NCBI RefSeq assembly: GCF_030373245.1
Contig: NZ_JAUCZF010000001.1
Span: forward strand, 930,001-994,000
Length of the DNA stretch: 64,000 nt
Reading direction: 5' to 3'
DNA from: Hydrogenophaga sp.
GTDB taxonomy: Bacteria > Pseudomonadota > Gammaproteobacteria > Burkholderiales > Burkholderiaceae_C
Shown here piece by piece: positions 10,501 through 17,560 of this stretch (positions are counted from its first letter, which is position 1; each line of letters starts with the position of its first letter). A program made the translations under genes and the position numbers. The notes beneath the pieces are model-generated. The model had not been told where the DNA came from, ran no database searches, and worked only from the letters and a program-made list of their open reading frames with translations.

Positions 10501-11432
10501 AATGGCATCAGCGCAAGGACGGGTCCAGCTACTGGGCCCATTCCCTGCTGATTGCGTTGCGCGATGACGACGGTGAGTTGCGCGGTTTTGCCAAGATCAA
10601 CCGCGACATGAGCGACGCCAAGCGGCTGGACGACCTCATGCGAAACATCAACGAGGAGCTGGAAAACAGGGTTGCGGAGCGCACCGAACAGCTCCTGGCC
10701 GCCAACAAAGATTTGGAATCTTTTTCTTACTCGGTCTCGCACGATCTGCGCTCGCCTTTGCGCCACATTTCCAGCTTCGTCAGCCTGCTCCAGGAGCATT
10801 TGGGTGAAGCCAGCGACGAGGTCACCTCGCGCTACCTAGGCACCATCAGCAATTCGGCACGGCACATGAGCCAGTTGATCGATGGCCTGCTGGCGTTTTC
10901 GCGACTCGGTCGGGCGGCAGTCAACATCACGCCGGTGGACTTCAACCTGCTCGTGGGCACAGTGGTGGCGCAGCTGGCGCACGACACCGAAGGCCGGGTG
11001 GTGGACTGGGTGGTGGCATCCGATCTGCCAGTCGTTCAGGGCGATGCGCTGCTGCTGCGCGAGATCTGGGCCAACCTGCTGGGCAATGCCTACAAGTACA
11101 GCCGGCCGCGCGAGCGCGCTCGCATCGAGGTCGGCTGGAGCGTGGATCCTGCTGTGGGCTACACCTTCTTCGTGCGTGACAACGGCGTCGGTTTTGATAC
11201 AAAATACTCACATAAGTTGTTTGGCGTGTTCCAGCGCCTGCACCGTGCAACCGAGTTTGAAGGAACCGGGATTGGTCTGGCGCTTGCGCGTCGGATCGTC
11301 GAACGGCACGGCGGCAGCATCTGGGCGGAAAGCCAACCGGGTGAGGGCAGTGTTTTCTACTTTTCGCTACCTTTTGAAAGTTTCCAATCCTCCGATTTTG
11401 TGCGTGAATCGGGGTATGGAGCGCTCACCTGA
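7593..11432 (+). CDS. Seven-PAS hybrid-input sensor histidine kinase
   Basis: Large soluble histidine kinase of 1279 residues with no visible membrane segment. It starts with a short coiled coil (about 28-50), then about seven PAS domains: two at about 80-330, a PAS pair at about 368-622, a closely similar pair at about 626-866, and one at about 888-1010. The kinase core follows: H1050 in YSVSHDLRSPLRH, an N-box IWANLLGNAYKYS near 1160, G1 VRDNGVGFD and G2 GTGIGLALARRIVERHGG near 1225. The H-box resembles phytochrome-associated kinases but no GAF or PHY domain is visible. Its stop overlaps the start of the receiver gene (TGATG), so the two are translationally coupled. The PAS ligands are unknown. 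Confidence 0.92.
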   Translation: MSASHPLRASLRAVHPPEVDDFAREPSLSKELEDLRAENEHLRRALARQLTRSQDAEAEAGFGGLPIEFDFVKSAAEHETAKLQYDGLLAALGKVFPIGVFHTDSAGLLTHVDNELQRIMGLPRSEFANFGWLKAVHPDDQAMVQQRWADSVLLDESQSLEFRLQRADGSVAHLLVRNTPIHDPVGRLSGQIGFVQDISELRALEADAKLKEELNRQIIANSPDCTKVLDLQGRVLQMTAKGCQLVEVDDFETVRHSDWTTWWPDDGALEARAALMKAACGETARFVAFGPTFKGTPKWWDTAISPIRKADGQTVMLLVVSRDISEGHQQQEQIRSLNEGLEARVEQRTHELALANQRIQETLEDAQALYNQAPCGYHSVDANGLLVRINQTELDWLGYQRDEVIGRLRFRDLVVPDQVEMMKQRLSQLKQGKAVDQIEVHMRRRDGGTLVALLSSTAAFDAQGRLLHTNATLVDITARQRAEAALSEQRSFLQTITNSVPVQLAFFDSGLICRFANASYGRWLNQDPQSLIGLHLSQIARPENYASAQPHLKAALAGEVQRFEGARAFPGGPSFYASIEYTPYWQDGAVQGIFIQMLDISSRKASEDQVSRANQALESALAQAQLLYNQAPCGYHSVDLSGVYVAINDTELAWLGYTRDEVVGKLTYQDLMVPKNEEMLKARLERLISHGVVEPAEYEMRRRDGSVFPALVSSTAVRDADGRYLHSNTTVVDITERVLAEMALRTNQRFIQAITDHVPGVIAYLDTELRFRFANAEHQRIYGINPAKIVGQHLRNCVPAEVWQDIASRMQSALQGEVQQFEAWRKTVNGEAMYISASYLPDMHEGEVKGVFVQIIDITERKRIEERVSQLNTELEARIQERSAELLESEQRFRLMVDNLREYSIFFLDAEGRITDWTDSAQRMDGFSPSEMLGRHYGAMLEIEHPGDGRDQAEKLLRLAASRGQHEVNKWHQRKDGSSYWAHSLLIALRDDDGELRGFAKINRDMSDAKRLDDLMRNINEELENRVAERTEQLLAANKDLESFSYSVSHDLRSPLRHISSFVSLLQEHLGEASDEVTSRYLGTISNSARHMSQLIDGLLAFSRLGRAAVNITPVDFNLLVGTVVAQLAHDTEGRVVDWVVASDLPVVQGDALLLREIWANLLGNAYKYSRPRERARIEVGWSVDPAVGYTFFVRDNGVGFDTKYSHKLFGVFQRLHRATEFEGTGIGLALARRIVERHGGSIWAESQPGEGSVFYFSLPFESFQSSDFVRESGYGALT

Positions 11433-11917
11433 TGAACAAGAACGCAGACACCATTCTCCTGGTTGAGGACAACCCCGACGACGCTGAGCTCACCCGTCTG
11501 GCGCTCGCTCGCCACGGTCTGGATGGCCGCGTGACCCATGTGTCCGATGGCATGCAGGCTCTGGACTATCTCTACCGCCGCGATGGTTTTGCCAACCGCG
11601 CCGGGGGCAATCCCACCCTGATCCTGCTCGATCTCAAGATGCCTCTGCTGGATGGCATCGGCGTGCTCAAGGAGATCAAAGGCTCAGACCAGCTGCACAA
11701 CATTCCGGTGGTGGTACTGACCTCGTCCACAGAGCCCAGCGATCTGCTTCGCGCCTACGAAGCGGGTACCAATGCCTACATTGCCAAGCCAACCGAGTTC
11801 TCGCAGTTTTTGAGTGCGATGAAGCATGTGTGCGAGTTCTGGCTGAACATCAACCAGACCGCTCCGCAATCGCCCAGCGCAGCCACCAGAGTGTCGGGCT
11901 TCGGCGAGCTGAACTGA
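11432..11917 (+). CDS. Stand-alone response regulator receiver
   Basis: Single CheY-like receiver domain of 161 residues with no output domain, of the Rcp1 type usually paired with phytochrome-like kinases. The phosphoacceptor is D67 in LILLDLKMP, the acidic pocket is VEDNPDD at about 11-17, the switch threonine is T97 in VVVLTSS, and the conserved lysine is K119 in YIAKP. It overlaps the kinase stop by one base and is its likely partner. The 30-residue tail is polar and appears unstructured. Output must be by protein-protein contact or phosphotransfer. Confidence 0.93.
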   Translation: MNKNADTILLVEDNPDDAELTRLALARHGLDGRVTHVSDGMQALDYLYRRDGFANRAGGNPTLILLDLKMPLLDGIGVLKEIKGSDQLHNIPVVVLTSSTEPSDLLRAYEAGTNAYIAKPTEFSQFLSAMKHVCEFWLNINQTAPQSPSAATRVSGFGELN

Positions 11918-11959
11918 GCACAAAGACCCACCTCCAGCTCGTTCTCGGCGCGAGCCAGA

Positions 11960-13810
11960 TCACCAGGGATCGATGAACCGGTCCCCGCGAACGGCCGCAA
12001 GCGGATTACATGAAGCCAGCCCCCGGGCCAGCCACTGGCGCGTTTCGGCAGGATCGATCACCGCATCAATCTCCAGCCCCTCGGCCATCGGGATGGCCGC
12101 ACCGCGGGTGTATTGCTCAGCGACCAGCCGCTGAAACAGGGCATCGCGCTCCGCGCCTTCGGGCACGGCCGACAGCTCCTTTCGAAAACCAAGCCGCACT
12201 GCGCCTTCCAGTCCCATGGCGCCGAACTCGGCGGTGGGCCAGGCCACCGTGAACGCGGGCGCGTGAAAGCCGCCCGCGGTCATCCCCATGGCGCCCAAAC
12301 CGTAGCCCTTGCGAAGCACCACCGCAAACATCGGTACGCGAAGGTGAGCCGCCACCACAAACAGCCGGCTCGCATGGCGCACCTGGGCTTTTGCCTCGAT
12401 GTCGGGGCCGACCATGAAGCCCGGCGTGTCCACCAGGCTCACGAGCGGCAAACCATGCGCATCACACAGCTGCATGAAGCGCGCCGCCTTGTCGGCCGCG
12501 TCGGCGTCGATCGCACCACCCAGGTGCTGCGGGTTGTTGGCCAGCAGACCGATCGGGCGGCCCTCGATGCGCCCCAGTGCCGTGTGCACACCCAGACCAA
12601 ATCCGGGGCGCAGCAGCAACAGACTGTCCTGATCCACCAAGCCTCGCACGGCGGTCAGGCTGTCATAGGCTCTGAGCCGGTTTTCCGGCACCACATCGCG
12701 CAAGAACAAGGCATCGGGCGCGAGCCAGTCGCGCAAGGCGCCCTGAAACATCGCCAGATAGCGGCGTGCGAACGCGACTGCCTGCGCTTCGTTATCGACC
12801 AGCACGTCGATCACGCCGCTGGCATGCTGGCTGTCGCTGGGGCCAATCTCTTCTGGCTTGAAGACGCCCAGACCACCACCCTCCACCATGGCGGGGCCGC
12901 CCATGCCGATCTGGCTGTTGCGGGTCGCGATCACCACATCGCTGCATCCGAGCAGAGCGGCGTTGCCGGCAAAACAGCGCCCGCTCACGATGCCCACCAG
13001 CGGAACCCGCCCCGACAGGCGCGCGTAGGCGGCGAAGGTGCCGATGTGCAGACCGGCAACCACCGGCATGTCGGTGTCACCGGGTCGGCCGCCACCGCCT
13101 TCGGCGAACAGCACCACCGGCAGCTGCTGCGCCAGCGCAATACCCAGCAGGCGGTCGGTCTTGGCATGGTTGCGCGCACCCTGTGTGCCTGCGAGCACGG
13201 TGGCGTCGTAAGCCATCACCACGGCTCGGGACCGATCCCGCTCCCCGGGCGCCACTGGAAACCAACTCCGATTGATGGAGCCGATGCCAGCCACCAGGCC
13301 GTCCGCCGGGGTGTTTTCGATCAGGTCTTGCTCACTGCGCCGGCTGCGCTGCGCCGCGACCGCGAGCGCGCCGTACTCCAGGAAACTGCCGTCGTCACAC
13401 AGGTCGGCGATATTCTCGCGGGCCATGCGCTGGCCGCGGGCATGACGCTGGACCACCGCCTCGGGCCTGGCCTCATCCAGGGTGTAGGCGTGTCGTGCGC
13501 GCACGCGCGCCAGATCAGCACGGACTTGGCCCGAAGGGGATGTTGCCGATCCCGTGGACAGGGGGTTGTGAGCAGCGGGCGGTTGGCTGGTGGCATCATT
13601 TTCCAGGTCAGCCAACGGCTCACCCACCTGCACCAGCGCACCGGCCTCAACCCGCTGCGAAAGCAAACGGCCACTGAAGGGCGCTGGCACTTCGTGCTCC
13701 ATCTTCATGGCTTCGAGGAGCAGCAGCGGCGTGCCTTCGAGCACCCATTCGCCGGGCGCCACCAGCCACTGCACCACCTGGGCTTGCATGGGCGACAACA
13801 AGGATTTCAT
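11960..13810 (-). CDS. Biotinyl domain-carboxyltransferase fusion (acyl-CoA carboxylase type)
   Basis: About 616 residues. Residues 1-70 are a biotinyl/lipoyl carrier domain with the biotin lysine in the motif EAMKMEH. After a Ser/Pro/Ala-rich linker (about 75-100) comes a complete carboxyltransferase with both halves: the beta half carries SGRCFAGNAALLGCSDVV, and the alpha half carries VDTPGFMVGPDIE and RKGYGLGAMGM. It would transfer carboxyl from its own biotin to an acyl-CoA. No biotin carboxylase gene is nearby, so that partner must be encoded elsewhere. ATG at 13810 is chosen; an in-frame TTG at 13837 is less likely. It is convergent with the receiver gene. Acyl-CoA substrate unknown. 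Confidence 0.85.
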   Translation of the reverse strand: MKSLLSPMQAQVVQWLVAPGEWVLEGTPLLLLEAMKMEHEVPAPFSGRLLSQRVEAGALVQVGEPLADLENDATSQPPAAHNPLSTGSATSPSGQVRADLARVRARHAYTLDEARPEAVVQRHARGQRMARENIADLCDDGSFLEYGALAVAAQRSRRSEQDLIENTPADGLVAGIGSINRSWFPVAPGERDRSRAVVMAYDATVLAGTQGARNHAKTDRLLGIALAQQLPVVLFAEGGGGRPGDTDMPVVAGLHIGTFAAYARLSGRVPLVGIVSGRCFAGNAALLGCSDVVIATRNSQIGMGGPAMVEGGGLGVFKPEEIGPSDSQHASGVIDVLVDNEAQAVAFARRYLAMFQGALRDWLAPDALFLRDVVPENRLRAYDSLTAVRGLVDQDSLLLLRPGFGLGVHTALGRIEGRPIGLLANNPQHLGGAIDADAADKAARFMQLCDAHGLPLVSLVDTPGFMVGPDIEAKAQVRHASRLFVVAAHLRVPMFAVVLRKGYGLGAMGMTAGGFHAPAFTVAWPTAEFGAMGLEGAVRLGFRKELSAVPEGAERDALFQRLVAEQYTRGAAIPMAEGLEIDAVIDPAETRQWLARGLASCNPLAAVRGDRFIDPW

Positions 13811-13886
13811 GGCCCCATTCTGGGGCGGCGCCGGCAAGCGCTGGGGTCAAGCGGGCGACAGCGGGCGTGCCGCTCGCTTCAGGGCA

Positions 13887-14192
13887 TCAGTACAGGTCGG
13901 AGTCGGCCCATTGGGATGATGGACCTGTGTCTTCGGTGGTCACTGGTGCGTTGAGGTTGAGCACGAACACCACCTCGCCGCCAAAACGGCCCACGCCCAG
14001 CGTCTTCATCAGCTGCTGCTCCTGCTCTGGACGCTCCATGCGCAAAAAGCAGATCGCCTGTTTGGTGCCTTCGTGCATGGCCGTGAGAATGTCCAGCCGC
14101 GTGATGCGACCGAACTCGCTGCACAGTTGGTGCAACGCAGACTTCAGGCTGGCGACATCGCCATGTCGCCTCAATTCCGCCAATGCGCTCAC
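13887..14192 (-). CDS. Small RRM-like RNA-binding protein
   Basis: The proposed GTG start at 14192 is preceded by GGGAG about ten bases upstream and gives a 101-residue protein. The residues upstream of it in the same frame look non-coding, so this start decides the gene. The translation shows an RRM-like alternation: a helix LKSALHQLCSEFGRI, a strand RLDILTAM, then KQAICFLRM resembling an RNP1 strand, then a strand VVFVLNL. Family assignment is by fold-style reading only. It follows 77 bases upstream of the carboxyltransferase gene on the same strand and is divergent from the GGDEF-EAL gene. Confidence 0.6.
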   Translation of the reverse strand: MSALAELRRHGDVASLKSALHQLCSEFGRITRLDILTAMHEGTKQAICFLRMERPEQEQQLMKTLGVGRFGGEVVFVLNLNAPVTTEDTGPSSQWADSDLY

Positions 14193-14261
14193 TTCTTTGC
14201 TACTCCCGAGAGTGTCGCCATGCGTCGGTCTGACCCGGCTTGGCTTGATTGTGGAAGGAGA

Positions 14262-14303
14262 TTGTGTTGTCCTTCTTACAATGGTAGGACAGATGCAACA
14301 CAA
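14262..14303. repeat. Nested inverted repeat in divergent intergenic region
   Basis: Outer arms TTGTGTTG (14262-14269) and CAACACAA (14296-14303) are perfect; inner arms GTCCT (14269-14273) and AGGAC (14286-14290) are also perfect. The repeat lies between the RRM-like gene and the GGDEF-EAL gene in a locally AT-richer stretch, suiting an operator or an RNA hairpin. Confidence 0.6.
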
Positions 14304-14449
14304 AAACACATATTTGTTACAAATTGCGTCCGAATTGGCGACGCACATCCCTCTGATGAGGGGAATGTCACACCTGAACCTCCGCAATAGGCCCGATCCG
14401 GAAGGCCACTGGTTATGCTGACTTGAACCCTTGACTGGAAGTCACCCCC

Positions 14450-17434
14450 ATGCACCCGTCACCCGACGCCTCATTGCCTGCCGAGACGGCGTTGTCTGGT
14501 GCAATTTCTGCGCCAGGACATGACGCCAATCCCCTGGGTCGTGCAGCAGCCTTGGCCGCCCAGCTGACCGCCTCGCCCGGCGCGCTGGTGATGGAGCAAC
14601 GCGGCACCACATGGACGCCGCTGGGCTGGAGTGGCCTGTCGAACGAAGAGGCGAGCACTATGGCCCAGGCCCTGGCACGCCACTGGGCAGAAGATGCAGC
14701 ACCCAAATCTGGTGAAGTGCAGATGATCTCCGCCGATAGGCATCATGGGTTCGCGCCAAGCGACCATGCGGGCAACGTGCACGCCATGGGACTGGCTGAT
14801 GCAGCCGATCTGGCGCCAGCGGCCCTGATCTGGATCGCGCCCGACCCCGCTGCTGTCCCCGAAACGGCTACAACCGCGGTGCACATCCTGACCGACCTGA
14901 TCAACGATCAACGCCGTCTGCTGCGCAGCGTCGCCATTCAGACGACGGGCACCACACCGGGGCATCACCTTGCCGACACCGCTGCTGCCGAGACACTGAG
15001 CCGCCTGAGCTTGACGGAACGCACCGCGGGCGTGGGCAGCTGGTCCATCGACGTGGTCACCCACCACATGCACTATTCGGCCGAGTGCGCCAACATCCTG
15101 GGGCTGCACGAACTCGACACCGCTTGCGATCTGGATCTCATGGTGTCGCGCTACGCACCCGAGTGGCGCAGCGGCATCCGTCAGCGGCTGGAGCGTTGCG
15201 CCGTCCTGGGCGAAGGCTTTGATGAAGAGATCCAGGTCGTGCTGCCGACCCATGGATTCAAGTGGGTGCGCACGGTCGGCGAGGCGGTGCCCGATGCCCG
15301 GGGACAGGTCGTGCGCATCCAGGGCGCGGTACAGGACATTTCGGCCCAGAAGCAGGCGCAGGAGGAGACGCTGCGCCTGGCGATGCGACTCACCACCACG
15401 CTGGCCAGCATCACGGAGGCCTTTGTGACTCTGGACCGGCAATGCTGTTTCACTTACTTGAATCAGGAAAGCGAGCGGCTGCTGCAAAAATCCACCGCCG
15501 ATTTGCTGGGTCAACCGGTCTGGCAGGACTTTGCGGGGCCGCAGGCTGAGCGGCTGCGCGAGCAGCTCACGCGTGCCCTGACCACCAACCGGCGGGTGGA
15601 GCTGGAAGAGCATTTCCCGCAGCTGGGCAAATGGCTGGAGGTGCGGGCCTATCCGTTTGCCGAGGGTCTCGCCGTCTATTTCCGCGACGTGACCGATCGC
15701 CGCCGCTCGCAGGAGCAGCTCATGCTGCTGGAGACCAGCGTGGCTCAGCTCAACGACATCGTGGTCATCGTCGAGACCGGCGCCACCACCGATCAGGAGG
15801 CTCGCATCGTTTTTGCCAACAACGCCTTCGAGGAGCAAACTGGGTACGCACGCGACGAGGTCATGGGGCAGACGCCGAGGCTGCTGCTCGGGCTTGACCC
15901 GGCCGTTGGCAAGTTGCGCGAGATGGCTGCGGCACTGCAGCGAACCCGAAAGGCGCGCGCCGAGCTCGAGGTGCGGCGCAAGAACCAGACCTCGTTCTGG
16001 GTCGAGCTGGAAGTGGTGACGGTACAAGCCGACGCACAGGCCGTGACGCACTGGGTGGCGGTGGGCCGCGACATCACCCAGCGCAAGACCGCCGAAGACA
16101 TGATCCGGCACCTCGCGCTCTACGACCCACTGACCGATCTACCCAACCGCCAGCTGCTCATGGAGCGGCTTCAAAAAGCGCTGTTTCAGAGTGCCCGATC
16201 CGGGCAGCACGGGGCGCTGATGTTCATCGACCTGGACAACTTCAAGATCATCAACGACACGCTGGGCCACCACGTCGGGGACCAGCTGCTCAAACTGGTG
16301 GCCATCCGACTGACCCAAAGCGTGCGCAAGACCGACACGGTGGCGCGTCTCGGTGGAGACGAGTTCGTGGTGATGGTCGATGACCTGAGCACCGACGCCG
16401 AAGCGGCGGCCCGCAAGGCGCAGACCCTGGCAGACAAGGTGCTGTCCATGCTGCGCGAGCCGTTCCAGATCGCAGGTCACCAGCACTACGCCACCCCCAG
16501 CATCGGCGTGACCGCCTTCATTGGCCAGCGCGACGATGTGGGCGAGTTGCTCAAGCAGGCCGATCTCGCCATGTACCAGGCCAAATCACTGGGACGCAAC
16601 AACGTGTGCTTCTTCGATCCCGTGCTGCAGTCGCGCATGGGCGCCGACGCCGCCATCAGCTCTGATCTGCGCGTGGCCTTGCGCGAGCAACAGTTTGTCT
16701 TGTACTACCAGCCCCAGGTGGACCGCCGGGGCGTGATCATCGGCGTGGAGGCGCTGGTGCGCTGGCAGCACCCCACCCAAGGCCTGGTCTTGCCAGCCGA
16801 GTTCATTCCGGTGGCCGAGGACTCCGGAATGATCTTGCCGCTGGGCCAATGGGTGCTGGAGACCGCGTGTGCCCAGCTCGCGGCTTGGGCCGACTGGCCC
16901 CAGACTGCAGGCTTGAGCGTGGCGGTGAACGTAAGCGTGCACCAGTTCCGTCACCCCGACTTTGTTGACATGGTGATGGCCGCCATCCGTGACACCGGGG
17001 TATCGCCGCATCGGCTCAAGCTCGAACTCACCGAAAGCCTGCTGGCCGATCGCATGGAGGTGACGATCGAGAAGATGGGCATGCTCAAGGCGCTTGGCGT
17101 GACCCTGTCGCTGGACGACTTCGGCGTCGGCTATTCGTCGCTGTCCGTACTCAAGCGCCTGCCGCTTGACCAGCTCAAGATCGACAAGGGTTTTGTGGCC
17201 GACGTGCTGACCGACCCCAACGATGCGGCGATCTCACGCGCCATCATCGCGCTGGCCCAGAGCCTGAGCCTGCAGGTGGTGGCCGAAGGTGTGGAAACCA
17301 TGGAGCAACGGGAATTTCTTGCCTATCAGGGTTGCGACCAGTTCCAGGGTTACTTGTTCGCCCCGCCGTTGCCCATCAAGACGCTGGATGCGCACCTGCG
17401 CAATCCTTCGTCGGGCATGATGGTGTTGGTGTAG
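14450..17434 (+). CDS. PAS-GGDEF-EAL cyclic-di-GMP protein
   Basis: 994-residue bifunctional-type cyclic-di-GMP enzyme. The first 160 residues are not recognised; three PAS domains follow at about 190-305, 310-425 and 425-545. The diguanylate cyclase motif GGDEF is intact at 635-639 and the phosphodiesterase motif EALVR at 767-771. Other EAL signatures are also present: LELTESLL, LDDFGVGYSSL near 888 with KIDKGFV, and VVAEGVET. Both activities could therefore exist, with PAS sensing setting the balance. No membrane segment is visible. It has its own upstream region containing a nested inverted repeat and is followed by an intergenic repeat element. Confidence 0.94.
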   Translation: MHPSPDASLPAETALSGAISAPGHDANPLGRAAALAAQLTASPGALVMEQRGTTWTPLGWSGLSNEEASTMAQALARHWAEDAAPKSGEVQMISADRHHGFAPSDHAGNVHAMGLADAADLAPAALIWIAPDPAAVPETATTAVHILTDLINDQRRLLRSVAIQTTGTTPGHHLADTAAAETLSRLSLTERTAGVGSWSIDVVTHHMHYSAECANILGLHELDTACDLDLMVSRYAPEWRSGIRQRLERCAVLGEGFDEEIQVVLPTHGFKWVRTVGEAVPDARGQVVRIQGAVQDISAQKQAQEETLRLAMRLTTTLASITEAFVTLDRQCCFTYLNQESERLLQKSTADLLGQPVWQDFAGPQAERLREQLTRALTTNRRVELEEHFPQLGKWLEVRAYPFAEGLAVYFRDVTDRRRSQEQLMLLETSVAQLNDIVVIVETGATTDQEARIVFANNAFEEQTGYARDEVMGQTPRLLLGLDPAVGKLREMAAALQRTRKARAELEVRRKNQTSFWVELEVVTVQADAQAVTHWVAVGRDITQRKTAEDMIRHLALYDPLTDLPNRQLLMERLQKALFQSARSGQHGALMFIDLDNFKIINDTLGHHVGDQLLKLVAIRLTQSVRKTDTVARLGGDEFVVMVDDLSTDAEAAARKAQTLADKVLSMLREPFQIAGHQHYATPSIGVTAFIGQRDDVGELLKQADLAMYQAKSLGRNNVCFFDPVLQSRMGADAAISSDLRVALREQQFVLYYQPQVDRRGVIIGVEALVRWQHPTQGLVLPAEFIPVAEDSGMILPLGQWVLETACAQLAAWADWPQTAGLSVAVNVSVHQFRHPDFVDMVMAAIRDTGVSPHRLKLELTESLLADRMEVTIEKMGMLKALGVTLSLDDFGVGYSSLSVLKRLPLDQLKIDKGFVADVLTDPNDAAISRAIIALAQSLSLQVVAEGVETMEQREFLAYQGCDQFQGYLFAPPLPIKTLDAHLRNPSSGMMVLV

Positions 17435-17511
17435 GCCCACCCCCGTCGCTTCGCTCCGCCCCTCAAGGGGCAACGCTGGTCGACCGGCGAAGCCGGATCG
17501 GCGGCGTTCTG
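17435..17511. repeat. Comamonad-type intergenic repeat, copy A
   Basis: Starts right after the GGDEF-EAL stop. It contains CCCACCCCC, the small palindrome CCCCTCAAGGGG followed by CAAC, CCGGCGAAGCCGG, and GGCGGCGTTCTG. The same ordered pieces recur after pilT (copy B) and in part after pilU (copy C). Confidence 0.7.
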
Positions 17512-17560
17512 CGTTTGGGTCACGCGCGCCGGGTTGCTTTTCGCGGCGCGCCGACCCGCA

